From positions 70,224,330-70,288,329 of the forward strand of contig JAZBQD010000015.1 of the NCBI GenBank assembly GCA_036583965.1: a stretch of DNA of 64,000 nt, read 5' to 3'. Origin of the DNA: Prunella strophiata. Taxonomy: Eukaryota; Chordata; Aves; Passeriformes; Prunellidae. Below the pieces are notes generated by a model. The model ran no database searches. It was not told where the DNA came from and saw only the letters and a program-made list of their open reading frames with translations. A program made the position numbers and the translations under genes. Positions 26,259 through 38,867 of the stretch are shown here, one piece after another (position 1 is the first letter of the stretch; every line of letters begins with the position of its first letter).

Positions 26259-26274
26259 TATGGTCACACCATTG

Positions 26275-27760
26275 CAGCAGTCATCATAGGACTTGGAAGA
26301 GAAGACTCAAGAGGTCATTAAGTCCATCCCATTGTCCAGAACAAGATCATTTACCATTGTTCACATCCTGTTAGCTGCTTTCTAACTTAATGCAGTACTG
26401 TAAGAATCTTTCTAGAAAAAAAAAAAAAAAATCCTTACAGAGTTGCTAAAATCTTCCCCATTAAACCTACAATCCATTACTTCTCTCCCTGTTCATCACA
26501 TGAACTAACTATTCCCTCAGCTTTGAGAGGTTTTTCGTTCTCTTTCTCCCAGCTGCCTTCAGCATTTTCCAGTCTTTCATTCAATCTGTTTTCTGCCACA
26601 GATTATCTTTTCTCTGGTCTAGCTCCTCCTGTAACAGCAGTGCCAGGTTCTGACCAGTGTTCTAGCCTTTTGCCTTCCCAGTGGTGAATGGGGCACCAAC
26701 AACCTTTAGATTCCTTTTTGCATGTCTGTACCTAGACCAGAAGGTTTTTGTTTTCTGTGTGAAGTGGATTTCTCCCACCTATTTCACTCTGCACAGCAGA
26801 ATTCCTACCTTTTTGTATCACATTTCCAGTAGCTTAAGTTTCATTTTCATTTCATACATAACTTGAGTCCTCTTCCTGCTTGATCTCAGTTGCAGATTTA
26901 ATAAACCATTCTCTTCTCTAATCCCCAGGCTGCATATGAAAATATGAACCAGACTTAGGACAGACTTGCACAGGATCTTTCTAGATTGCTCCAATCATTC
27001 AGATACTGAGTCAGAAATAGCTGCTCCCTCAGTGGAGACTTTCTGAACATTAGCAATCCTGTAACCACTCTATAATAATTTAATCTGTGGATTTTTCCCC
27101 TGGTTTGCCTATGAGAATACCATCTGAGATGGATTTAAAAACCTTACTGAACTATTATTTTTCTCTGAAGTCTGTTACAGAGTCATGGACAGAAATCAGA
27201 TATCATCGACCAGCGCCTAGGATGAAATTACATCAGGTCTAGGTGGATTGAAAGCATTTTTTTCTACCAAGATATTCCCTCTTGATTACAAAATGGACTC
27301 CTAATTTTTTTATCAATTATCTTTACTTTGATAGCTATCTGATTGCAACTGACTGAAAAAAATTATGCCTAATCATCAGGCCTTTCCAGAGGGCCTGTCA
27401 TAACATCCCCTCATATTCAGTAGGTCTTTGGCTTTGATTTTACAACTCAAGTAATTTAAAGAACAATTTTTCACTACAGGTTTTAATGTTACATTTCCTA
27501 TACATAATTTCATGCCACATTTTTTAATCCTCATTTTTCTACTCATCTTTTTAAACTGGTCCAGATTTTTCTTCTGTGATTTTTTTTTCCCCCAGAGGGA
27601 AAGTACATTTTTCGATTAATTCATCACAGTTGATCCTTATAAAAAATGTTGTGTGCCTTTTTTTTTTCCCAGTGACATGAACTGCACTGATCCCAGGAAT
27701 AATTAAATTTGCTGCCTTTTCCTATAAGTGCCTTCCCAGACACTGGGAAGACTGAGAAGA
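26275..27760 (-). repeat. old CR1-clade LINE relic(s), - orientation
   Basis: At 26280 the + strand reads ATCATAGGACTTGGAAG then TCAAGAGGTCATTAAGTCCA, the reversed 3' end of an amniote CR1. At 27215-27290 GATGAAATTACATCAGGTCT then AGGTGGATTGAAAGCATTTT matches an internal region of reversed old CR1 copies. The interval between is degenerate and includes a 16-bp A run at 26415-26430. It may be one deleted copy or two fragments, and the limits are approximate. It abuts the solo LTR. Confidence 0.55.
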
Positions 27761-30709
27761 TGAATATTTACATTACCTACATGTAATATGCAATTCTTAA
27801 CACTTCTGGGTCTACTTTTGTTATACAATCAATTTATGCTTTCTGTCAACAATTTCACAACAAAGCATTGAAGTTGCAGGGTTTACTCTTCCACAGCCCA
27901 GTAGACTGCATAGCTCTTGATCTATAATTTACACTGCTGTGGATTTTGATATCAACTATATTTTTTTTTCATACTTTGTACAATTTTATTGCATGTCTCC
28001 TTCTTATGCAGCTATTCAGCACCAGTCTACAATTTCCTTTTCACCATTCCAAGTTAGAAACCCATTCACATAATAAATCTTGCTCACTTTTTTTTCCCCC
28101 CAGAATAAAAGCTTCAAGTATGTTTCTCTTCTAAAATTTAAACTATTCTTCCCATATTATGTTGTTCTACAATTTTTCTTACACGTCATGTTTCTAGATC
28201 ACACAAATCTATAAAGCAAACACATTAAGGATGAATACATGTTCCATATACAGGTTTGTTACACTAGACAAGCTATTCCACATTGTTTTATAGTATGTTA
28301 TAGTTTCCTGGGGATACAAATAAGTACCTAGAGGGTGCTTAAAGATTTCAGCCTTTGCTCTGGCATTTTCTGCACTTGATTTTTCATCTTTGTGATTGCA
28401 TTAATGCTACTGTCTTGCTTATAATAACAGTAACAATGTTATGATAATCATATCTCCCTGTTTAAGCAAAATGAAACAATATTTTAAGTAATAAAAAAGT
28501 GAAGCAGTTATTGATAGATGAGGGATGTAGAAAAGGCTATCTCTGACAAATATGGCATGAAATATATTATATTAAGAATGCCTGTCTTACCAGGAGAATA
28601 TATTTATCCAAATGGGATTCCAGTCAGGATAAATATTTGTCCTGAGTTAAACTTTCTGGTTTCAATTCTCACATCTCCTGGAAAATCAAAATAAGTTTAT
28701 TGTCGCACTGAGGACTTACTATACTTCATTTTTAATTTGTGTCTGTGCAAAGCCAGGATTTGGTGTCAAAATTCAAAGGGCCTGAAGACCTTCAGGCTCA
28801 ACCATACAAGACATGGTTCCTCCCTTCCCATGTCTGATTTCCTCTGACAGTGAGGAGGCCTGCTGTGTTACAGGAAGACACTTAGTCCTTATCCATTGGC
28901 ACTGTACCAGATATATCATTCATTTAGTCTTTCTCACAGCTTCTCTGCTACCGATGCTTCACCCTGGCTTGCAACATCAGAAAGCATGCAGTGTTAATGA
29001 AAACACATTCCCAGGCTCACTTAGTTGCTCCTTAAGCTAATAGGTATTTAGCACATTTTCTGTTACAATGATAGCTGAAGTGTAATTAATACCATCAGTA
29101 TCTTCTGGAGAGGGGGTGGTGAGTTGGTGCAAATGCTCTATGATCTGTTGTAACTAAATTTTTTAAGTCACAGATGCTTTTCTTAAAACACATCTTTATC
29201 TCAAAATATGTCCTTATCAGAGAGGGAGAGTGAGGAGCGTTAGAGTGTTATCAAGGACTGTTTATACCACTCACTGTGTTTCTGGCATATAAAATGGTGA
29301 CGTCTTTTCTCCCAGAAATTTCATACATCCTAATTTAATCTGTTTAATGACTTTTGACATAAACAGAAGAAAATATTTAATTCCCTCTTCCACTTTCATT
29401 TCTAAGATCTACTTTGTATGGCATTTGCATCTCACAAATGTACTTTTTCTGCAATTCTTTTTCTACCTGTTATCCCACCTGTGTTAAAAAATTCTCAAAG
29501 TATGTCCTTGACATTGGAAATTCAGCTATGTAATGTAATGAATGGCTGTGATCACCAAGAGCATATTCTCAGATATTCAATATTTTGCAGTAATTCAAAT
29601 GAACAAAGCTGTTTGCCAAGGAACACTCTAGGAGTTTATAAATTGAGTGCTACTTAAATAGACGTGACATAAGTCCATTTGTAGTGTTCCTGCAGAAGGC
29701 TTTCTACTTTTTTTTTTTTTTTTAAATCAGTATGGCTGAAAGAAAACATAAAGCCACAGGGATGTGACTTTTCTTTTGATCAAAGGCGTTCTATAAATCA
29801 CACTCCTAGGAATGCTGAACATCCCTGAAAAAATTGTATCCCAGAATTTATTTGTGTCAAGGTGTTTGGTGCCTTTGAGGACTGAGACTTTATTTCAATG
29901 GGATTTATCAGTATTTACACAGACTCAGGAACTGGCCCAACAATAATAGAAGAATGAACTTATCTTTAAATTATGGTTTCTTGCAGTAATTGTGTAATTT
30001 AAATGGTTTCACCTCTAGCTAGTTCTTCATATTTAAAAGCTGCTGGCACAATGCTAAGACTAATATTTTTTTGTGCTTTTCTATCATTGTTATGGATGTC
30101 CGTCTTTTTCAGAGAAGAAAGACTGTTCCTGTTGTGATGTAACTGTGCTTGTGCTATTTCTATACAGGAATCTGGGGGAGAAGGAGGAAAGGAGTATCTG
30201 ACCTAAAATTTTCTTGGACAACATAGTCCCATCTTCACTGGCCAGAAGTCACCTGCAAAGGCAATTATTTTTTTAGCTTCTGGATGTGTTTCGCTCCCCT
30301 AAATAAGGGCTGTGTTGTTTTGGTTCATCAGTTAATTAACAGGTACTTCTCTAAGAAAAGTAAAAGAGGGAAAGGATACGGCTTTGCAGCTCACTTTTGT
30401 GTGATGTTTATGCAGCACTGATTTTAACTCTTGTTTTTGTACAGCTGGAGCCTTCGATGAGAGTAGAGCGTGGGTGAGAACTTAAATTGCATCCCTTGAT
30501 CTGTTTGTTGAAAAGATATCTGTTTTCTATTACCAGTCTTAATGACTATCCTCTACGATTTCTGAAACACACCAGAAACTCCAATTATAATAGCAGGAGC
30601 ATTACAATGCATGCAGAGTGCTGATCTCCAAGATGAGAAAACTTCAGAATGGTTCTAGTAGAATAGTTTAGGTATTTCATTAAGATAATTTTTTGCAAAG
30701 CCTCTTCTC
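27761..30709. other. intergenic, no gene seen
   Basis: AT-rich, with T homopolymers (for example near 29709-29723). Short ORFs only. No repeat family recognised. Confidence 0.5.
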
Positions 30710-30714
30710 TATAA

Positions 30715-30830
30715 AGGTCCTACTCCTTGGAGTAAGATCCAAGGTCCATCCATCCCAGGAACCTGTCTCTCACACTGGCCAGTGGTACATGACTTTCTTC
30801 AGTACTGTGCACTGAAGTTCATGATGAGTA
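30715..30830 (-). repeat. ancient amniote LINE-type repeat, 3' portion, - orientation
   Basis: AGATCCAAGGTCCATCCATC, CCAGGAACCTGTCTCTCACA and CTGGCCAGTGGTACATG follow the order of the widespread amniote repeat 'CCAAAGGTCCATCTAGCCCA / GTATCCTGTCTCCGACAGTGGCCAGTGCC'. It is the same family and region as the copy near 440-575, in the opposite orientation. I do not assign a family name. Confidence 0.6.
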
Positions 30831-31554
30831 ATAAGAGACCACAACTTATATGAAGATCCATGACTGGACTGCTGGTCATGCTGCAGGTATGATGCTGTAA
30901 CAGTCTAATCAAATACAGCAACCACTAATTCTTAGTCCAGTTACAAGCAATTATAATCCATATTTCTAAATTCTGCTAAAGAACATTAGTAGTATAATAG
31001 AATCAAAGTATTTAACCCTTTAGGCTCTCACCCTTCCCATGGATTGTTGTAGAAAGTTGCCAGTGACCTGAATTTTTGCTAAGAGGAAAATAGTGTTGAA
31101 GGTTCGTTCCTTGGGTTTGCTCACAGTTATTTTTTCATGTTTTCCAATTACACTGGGGTTAGACTATGGTTACTTAGCTTTGGTACATCGTATTGCCATG
31201 ATACCTTTAGAAGCAGAAGAACTACATAGCTCAACAAAGCTATGAAATAATTAAGCTAAAACAAGCTGGACAACACCACATATAAAACAGGATTAAAACT
31301 ATGGGACATGCAGCAGACACCTGGAAGCTGGATAATTTGGCTGCTGCAGCTACAACAACCTGGAGGACAGTCATCTGATCAGAGAGCAAAAGAAACTTCT
31401 GGCACATTTTTTTGTAGCCATGCTTGAAACCAACATAAAGCACCAAACTAGATGGACTATAAGATTGCAGCAGGAAGGTGTATAAAAATTGGACAAAATG
31501 TGTAGTAGTGTCTCCTTTGACTCCCCTTTCAGACTTTGGTAAGTTTTGGCTGGG

Positions 31555-31850
31555 AAAAACTAATTGCTCAGGAACTTTATGAAGTAGAAGTTGTTTCTGA
31601 GCCTAATGGCCAGCATCAGATTTCCTCCATCAGCACACATCTTTCTCCAGTTGCTGCTTGAACACTTGCAAATATTTAGCATTCACAGCATCCTGCTGTG
31701 AATTCTACACTTTGCTTGTGCACAATATAAGGAAATATCTCATTTAAATCAGGGCAATTCCTCCAATCTATATTTAATATCAATTTTATAGGGGTTGATT
31801 CAGACATGAAAACTGATGTAGATAAAACACATGGCCCTGAATGGTCTTCC
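31555..31850 (-). repeat. ancient amniote LINE-type repeat, internal portion, - orientation
   Basis: The order TAATGGCCAGCATCAGATTT, CTCCAGTTGCTGCTTGAAC, TTAGCATTCACAGCATCCTG, TGTGAATTCTACACTTTGC and AAGGAAATATCTCATTTAAA corresponds to the next section of the same repeat (consensus-like 'TTCACAACATCCTCTGGCAA', 'GAGTTCCACAG', 'GAAGAAATACTTCCTTTTG'). It lies in the same orientation as the 30.7-kb fragment and in the expected order, so the two are probably parts of one old insertion separated by about 0.75 kb. Confidence 0.6.
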
Positions 31851-33129
31851 TCTTCTCCCTGCAAAACAAAGTTAGTCTAAAATAAATGAAGTGAGTTTAC
31901 GATCACATAGGGTCTGTGGAAGAATAATATGTTTAGGTCTTGATTTCTGTTATACCGTATCCCCTGTCTTTTTCTATAACTGAGATCATTATTGGAAAAA
32001 ATCAGGTGCAAGTCATTTTTTCCAACCAGAGCTGTGAATTTGGTAAGAAAAGGGACACATGCATGACTACTTCAGGAAGAATGGTAGGAAAGCAGCTCCC
32101 AAGCTTAATTATGCATCGATAGCAGACAAAACTAGTGCTGACCTTCCTAAACCTCATAATGTATTACTATGACTTTTTGTAACCAAAATATTTGCTTAGA
32201 TTTTATAATTTTAATATTTTCCCAAACAGTCAATGACTAGAATATATTTTATTTTAAAAGATGAGCTTTTCATAGATCTAGAAAACTCCTGTATTTATTT
32301 TTTATTTAAAACATAAAACTACCATGTAATAACAAACCCAGGATTTCTCAGCTTATGTAATCATAGCAACAGATTTTTTTCTTTTCTCTATTTTCTCTTT
32401 TTTTTTTTAATTGAGCAAATTATCATTCTCTGTTCCTTCAGATATTTTCAAATTTTCAGACCAATGCAATCAGTTTGTGAATTAGATAAGATTGCATGAA
32501 TTTTTTTTTCTTGCTCTAAGTATATCGGCATGGAAATTATGACATTTCATGCTTTGCTCCTGGGAATTCTGATTGTCTTTTGTGATTTCTGCTTGCACTT
32601 AAACTTACTCTTAAAAATTCCACTCTTTTCTAAATGTCTCAGCTGCATAGGTGACGGTCAATTTTTGTTTTGGAGTTTTTGTTGGATTTCTTTTTTTTTT
32701 TTTTTTTTAAGAAACTTGCTTCACTATGAAGGATCTATATAACTATGCAGTTTTATAACTGCATAGTTTCTGTGACTGTATAATTTCATCCTAATTTTGT
32801 TCATTATTAGATTTCCTTCTAATTAATATATTTTTCTTTATATGTTGATTACTTTCCAAAATACTCCTACACCTGTGGAATCCTTTGAACTCTTCCACTA
32901 TTGCTGTTACCTTTGATTGTTTTCTACTGAGTTGTTTAAGCATCCTCTTGTATTTCTTCATCAGTTTATTGCCCTCTTTTGACTTTCTCACTCTGCAGGA
33001 TTTTGCTATTACACTGTAGTTTTATGCTTTAAACAAAAGAGAAATACAGTTGAGACTGTTGCTGGACTTTGGACAAATGTTCCAAGCCATGTGTCCAACC
33101 TAAAGTCACAAAGTCAATTATGCAATTGA
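31851..33129. other. intergenic, no gene seen
   Basis: Strongly AT-rich with T homopolymers at about 32399-32408 and 32691-32708. It contains the perfect hairpin at 32741-32768. ORFs are short and unrecognised. Confidence 0.5.
32741..32768. repeat. perfect 12-bp inverted repeat with 4-nt loop
   Basis: AACTATGCAGTT (32741-32752), loop TTAT, AACTGCATAGTT (32757-32768). The arms are exact reverse complements with a tetraloop, a compact hairpin if single-stranded or transcribed. It lies about 33 bp after an 18-bp T run. Confidence 0.88.
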
Positions 33130-33540
33130 AGGATTTTTCTTCAGAGGAAAGCTCAAGACTGTTTAGTTTGGAAAAGAGAAGGTTCAGGGGGATATGAGAG
33201 CATATAATACTCTTGTAAATACCTGACAGGGGGCAGAGAACAGAAAAGATGGAGACAGACTCTTAGTACTGCTCAGTGAAAGGACAAGAGGCAATGGGCA
33301 CAACATGTAAAAAACCAAATACTGCTTAGAAAAAGCTTTTTTAGTGTAAGGATGATCAGAAACTGGAACAGGCTGCTCAAGGGTATTGATGAGTTGGCAC
33401 GCTTAGAGGTACCCAAAACTCAACTGGACACAGCTCCTGAGAAACCTGCTCTAGGTGACCCTCTCTAGAGCAGGAGTGGGGGGTCAGACTAGAAAATCTT
33501 TGGAGGTCCCTTGCTGCCTCAATAGTGAATTTTCTTTCAA
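33130..33540 (+). repeat. CR1 LINE 3' end, + orientation
   Basis: CTGTTTAGTTTGGAAAAGAG, ATACCTGACAGGGGGCAGAG, AAAGGACAAGAGGCAATGGG, AACTGGAACAGGCTGCTCAA, CTAGGTGACCCTCTCTAGAG and CAGGAGTGGGGGGTCAGACT follow the CR1 3' region in order. The copy is diverged and its terminal tandem is not clear. Confidence 0.85.
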
Positions 33541-36500
33541 CCCTAAGGAGTGAGAAAGCTCTTGTGAAGTGGATAGGTCTCTGGTACTTTATTTTTTGAG
33601 ATCTTGATCTCCAAAAAACGGAAAAATTTACACAAAGACTCTTAGTGATAAGATGGTGCTCAAATATCTGACAGAGGTGCTTTAGCAGCTATTTATAAGC
33701 TCCCCTTCCAAATACACATTGTGGATATGCAGTTATGTATCCATCAGCTGGTTTGAAGAAAAATTCTAAAGCTGGAATATTTTGTTGATTAATATAAATA
33801 CCTTTTCTCCAAAGCTACAAGAAAAGTGTTCCCAACATGAGGTAGGTTTCCACCAGCAAGGCAAAGGGCTGGACTGGGTTTGCCAATGACATTTACCCTA
33901 CTGCTCCCCACTCCTTAGTGCTAAGTAGGGTTAGGCTGTGCTGCCAACCCACAATCTCTATTTAAGGTGTGACATGGTGCCAGGACCTGACTCAGCCCAC
34001 ACACCCAAAGCCTCCCTTCAGAAAATCTCTCCAACCTCCTGGACTCCAGAACCCTGGTCTGTCACTCACTCAGTACCAGGGGATTTTATGGCCAGAGTGA
34101 CCTCTTATCCTCAGCAGCAGCTCAGTCTCTCCTTTCTCACTCCGGAAATAACACTTTCTCCAAAATCCTGGGATCCATTACTCTTGGCAGAGCACTGCAG
34201 ACTTGGGTCCTGGAACGTTACCAATTCTTACAACTTTCTGCTGTCAGCTGGGTGCTCTTATCAAATATGCAGCTGAAACCATTACCTCACACTGCTTCAC
34301 ACGATTCTGGAAGCCATCTGTGGTTAACATGTTTTTACTGAGGTCACTAAGTGGCAGAACAGAGGTCTGAAAACAAGTAATGCCAGCTCCATCTCCAAAA
34401 GGAATATGCAGCATTTATCTATCAGAACATGCTGAAGCTGTGAAGAAGGAGAGGAAGAAATGCAGGACCTCTGTAGGAGTGAGAGAGAGTATAGCCCTGG
34501 CAAGTGGAAAAATTATGGGTAAAATTTAACTGTGGTCCAAATCTGGAATGAAGTTCAACTGTCCTGTAGTTTTGTGTTTAATCCAGTCCAATTTAAATAT
34601 TAACTTGTTGATAACATTTCCCAGAGTTCTTTTCTCAGTCTAAGCAAAACTTTTGTCATTAAATAAATAATACCACAATAATTATAAAAACATGAGCTGA
34701 GATGGTCTTTCTTGGAGCCAAGAAGACTATCAAATTAAAAGCAGGAAATTTTTTGTCTAGGGAAAATACTTGACATACTATATTGCAAAAACCTATTTCA
34801 TTAATTAATTCCAAGCTTTCAAAAAGTTTCACAGAAAACCCAGAATTAACATGTATAGGCTTTTATTTGCTTTTAAGTATTTTCAGAACTTGGTTCATAT
34901 CTTGAATTTTGCAGGATTATGCCATTTATTTGCACTGCCATTTGCAGCTTCTGTTGGGAGGAAGCTTCCTTTAACTATGATAGTTACTGAGGGAAAAATT
35001 GAAGAAACATAGAGATTTTGCAAAATTGGTTTTTAGCTACACATGAGCATGGTTTTCTTGGATATGAATTTACCTAGCTGTATTTCTCTATTTCAGCTGC
35101 TCATTTTATATTTAGATTTATGTGTTTCTGTTCTGTAGTATGAGTTAACCTGATTAACCTGAATATGTAAGTAAGTGCTTTGTATCTGATTTAATCATTG
35201 GAATAATTTTGAAGCATTGCACACTTATAAGTTTGCTTTCGGTGCATTTTTTTTTTTTTACTTTCAGTGGATTGTGCAGATGGAGTAAAGATCATAATAA
35301 AATGTCTAGAACCAAAATAATTTTACTATATATATGCCTTCCTTATCGAAGGAAGAATATGTAGACTGTGTTGTGTGATTCAGTAGGCTTTGAATCAACA
35401 GGTCTCGCCCTTTATTCAGGAAATCAACCTTTCTTGTAATCCATTAAATTCATTGGAACTCCACTGACCCCAACTGAATGACAACAAAGAATAACCTATG
35501 TTAATAACCAGTCTTTGACAATAGAAAAAAGCCCCAAAACAATAGCTGCATCATTATTCAATAGAAGGTGCAAGAAACCCATTTTGACGTAATCTGCCTT
35601 TCATATTTTTTTTTAATCTCTGCATTGCCTTGCACTGATGCTAATCATGAAACAGCAGCATCAATATTCCTTGTCATTTATGTTATTATTGACAATTATC
35701 AAACTTACTTTGACAAACATATAAAACCAAGTCAGTTTTGTTACCCTGAAATTCTTGTTTTAGAAGCCTCTTGTGGCAGAGTTCTGCTCTGACAGATTAA
35801 CTACCAGAGTGAAATAACATATGCCACTTACTAATTTTGCATTTCATTCCTTTAATTTTCAGTCTAACCATTTTCTTAAAAAAATAAAATGAAGAAAACA
35901 AAAATTCCAAGTAGTCTTTTCTACAGTAATGTTACGTGCATTAGTATGGTTCCTCCTATGTTTTGTTTGTGTAGATAACCATCCTATATATTTGCTAAAT
36001 AGAAGAAACTCTTCCTTGATTTTGATTAACTGTTCTCTGAAGAATCTGTCTCTACTTCTGCAATGTTTTTTATGAGGTAGGGCAAGTAGGGTAATACAAC
36101 TCAAGATAAAGGTGTATAGTTGATCACTATAGAGGTATTATTGTATGTTCTAAATTATTTATTATCTTATTCTTTGTGCATTTGAAAGCTGTAAAATGTT
36201 CTGACTTTTAGTCATATATATATTGAAGTTATATATTGAACAGGTCTTTCCTGAGCTGCCTATGGTACTTGCCTCTAGTTTGTCCAGTCAATTTGCAATT
36301 TTATAAAACCACCTGAGCAGTTCCAAATTTTCAAAGTTCTATTGCTTTCCTCCCACCTTCCCTAGATCTCCCACCTGACAGCAGGTTATCTGGAAGAGTA
36401 GGTGGTTTCCTAAGTAATACCACTAAGTGCAAACTGTCCCAGTATGAAAGATGAGGAAATGTATAATTGAAGGCTAATGCCTTGAAACTGAAAAAGTATA

Positions 36501-37969
36501 ATATTATATAGAATTTGGAAACTAAGTAATATTATAACAGTGAGTGTAAAGAATAGCATGATCAAAATAAGAAAGGCCAAGGTATAAGCAGAGAGAAAAC
36601 TGATGCACTTCTGGATAATTTTTCATTTGTCACATGCTTTTTGAAAGAAGACGACTCTGGAAATCGTTGGCCCCCCATTCAGCTAATAACAGATGGTCCA
36701 AAACCTTTAAAAATCTGATCTATATTTTGCTTCTATCTTCAATAAAAAGGTTATCTATGATTAGATGACCAAAGTAGTCACCATCTGTGAGGAAATAATC
36801 CAAGAAGAGAGGTTACTGAGGTACTTTCAGATCATCTGAATCTCAAATAGTTCCTTCAGTAATCTCAGAACTTTTTAGCAAACACTCTTAAAAGTTTATG
36901 GAGGTTGAGGGAGGCCCAAAGTTAGATACTGTCTTCAAAAACAGGGAGGGAGAAAAATTACACAAGGAATTATAGAACAGTCAGACTGTTATTTAGCACC
37001 TTAAATAACAATGTTAAACACCTCAGGCAAGTCTATATCTACAACAAAAGTGAATTTCACCTGGTTACAGGTGTGTGAAAGCCAATTTATTTCTGTACGA
37101 AATTGTGTCCTCATTTTTTGAAGAGCAACAGTAACACATAGCTGCCATTAGAAGATTTGAAAGAGCAAGTCCTGTTAACTGATCTCAGTAAAACGAATCC
37201 AGAAAAATTCAGAAAATAATAGAAGTCTTCAGTCTTAAACAACAACAACAACAGCAGCAACAACAAAAGTTATGCATCACTAGTGGACAAAATAATGTTG
37301 TTAAGACCCTGGTCACGTCAGATGTATTTACACATTGATCTTATGGCAGGGATGGCTTTCCAGAGCAATCCTAAGCAGGTCTGGCTGACCTGAGTTTGGC
37401 CATGCTGCCACATCCAAGCTCTGAAGTGCCACTGAAGCACTGGCTGTGTGAAACCTTACTGGTAGGACAACCTGACCTGCAATCTCAGCTCAGTGTGGGG
37501 TGCCCTGGTGGAGCTGGGCTGTGGCAGAACAGCATTGAGGCTGCAGAGATGGGCAGCTTTGGTGGCCAGGTGCTAACGGGGGCAACCTGACCACCAGTGG
37601 ACTTGGGGGCAGTGTTTTGCTCAGGTCAATTGCTATGGCTCTTGTGTGTGCTTGCTATCTTGCAGGATTGTGGGATTCAGCAGCTTCCCCTGCAGTTTAT
37701 TTCCCATGGCTCAGGTTGTCATGCAGCTGAATAGAGTAGCTGAGAGCAAAGGATCTGTCTCTACTGGGAGCTAGTCTGCATCCCTGACCAGAACACTCAT
37801 GCAGAAGACAACAGAGAAGGGAAAGTGAAGGAAAGAAGTGATGGAGATTGAGCCAGAGAGGCAAAGAGAGCAATGTAGGAACAAGAGGTTCTCCTGTATG
37901 CCCTATTCCTATTTATTTCTTTCCCTAAGAGTTATCATAGATCCCTTGACACTGGAAGTAAGCTGTGAT
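33541..37969. other. intergenic, no gene seen
   Basis: Mostly AT-rich unique DNA. Two GC-richer patches (about 33900-34300 and 37370-37620) have ORFs of up to 112 codons but no domain or codon signal I can recognise. A CAA/CAG repeat lies at 37238-37268. Confidence 0.5.
37238..37268. repeat. (AAC)n microsatellite with CAG interruption
   Basis: About ten trinucleotide units, AACAACAAC then CAGCAG then CAACAAC. Simple sequence only. Confidence 0.9.
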
Positions 37970-38040
37970 AACCCAGAATCACAGAACAATTGAGGCTGGA
38001 AGGGACCAAGTTCTCTAAGTTAATCTGCCACTACAATGTG
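37970..38040 (-). repeat. short CR1 3'-end fragment, - orientation
   Basis: CCAGAATCACAGAACAATTG then AGGCTGGAAGGGACCAAG is the reversed CR1 terminus (TCTGTGATTCTGTGA-type tail followed by the conserved GGTCCCTTCCAACC). Similarity fades after about 70 bp, so the copy is severely truncated. Confidence 0.75.
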
Positions 38041-38867
38041 TAATGCCTCTGGCTCACGGTTGCTTTGACAAGCAGCTGTGGACCTCAACCTTTTGTTCTG
38101 CGTTGTTTTGCTTCTCTAGAGGGGTACAACAGATGCTTAGACACCAGCTGGCTAAGGAACAAATTCTTTCATGTTGTTGGAGTCCCAAGGGTACACAGGA
38201 GACAGTTTCTGACAATCTTAAGTGCTAGCTTTGCTTTTGTTCCTCATTTAGAGAAATAAGGTAGAACACATGAAGAGGGTTTTTTTTTTTGAAAGTCCTT
38301 TGCTTTTCAACCACAAATTACAGAATGCACTGTACCTTTCTTTTTCCCTGAGGCATAGCAAACTTTCAGGTTGAGCCAAGTAAGGATGCTTATTTTCAGC
38401 TACCTAGGGTAATTGGTCTCTAAAAACATATGGCATTTCAACTTTAGCAATGACATAATTGTCATTCAACTGCAATAATGTTCGCTTAATTAAATGCATC
38501 CTGTGGGGAGGAAAAAAAAAAAAAAGTGTTAATATGTTAAATAAAAAGTAGAGCATTCAAATTAGAAGTTCAAATTCAGATTTGGATACTGCAGTTTCAA
38601 TTACCTTGTCCATGTATAGAAAGTTGCAGTCATTATTTACATGACAGTGTGGTTTTTTTTGGTTTTTTTTTTCCACTGGACCACTGCTTCTGTCTAGAGA
38701 TCTGCTCCAAGAACTGATGAGAGTTTTAGACATTAAGGTGTGGGACATTTCTAGCTGAAGTTTGAAGGATGAATTGAAAGACGCCGGTTTCTAGTTTGGA
38801 GAGGGAAAATAGAGCAGGGGAGTCCATCAGCTGGACAAGAAAACACAGGAGCCCAATGGAAACACAT
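38041..38867. other. intergenic, no gene seen
   Basis: AT-rich with T/A homopolymers (about 38280-38290, 38512-38525, 38652-38672). No gene or repeat family recognised. Confidence 0.5.

Noticed and set aside
26400..26445. Poly-A tail of a processed retrocopy
   Set aside because: The 16-bp A run lies inside what looks like a reversed old CR1 segment, with no gene-like sequence before it.
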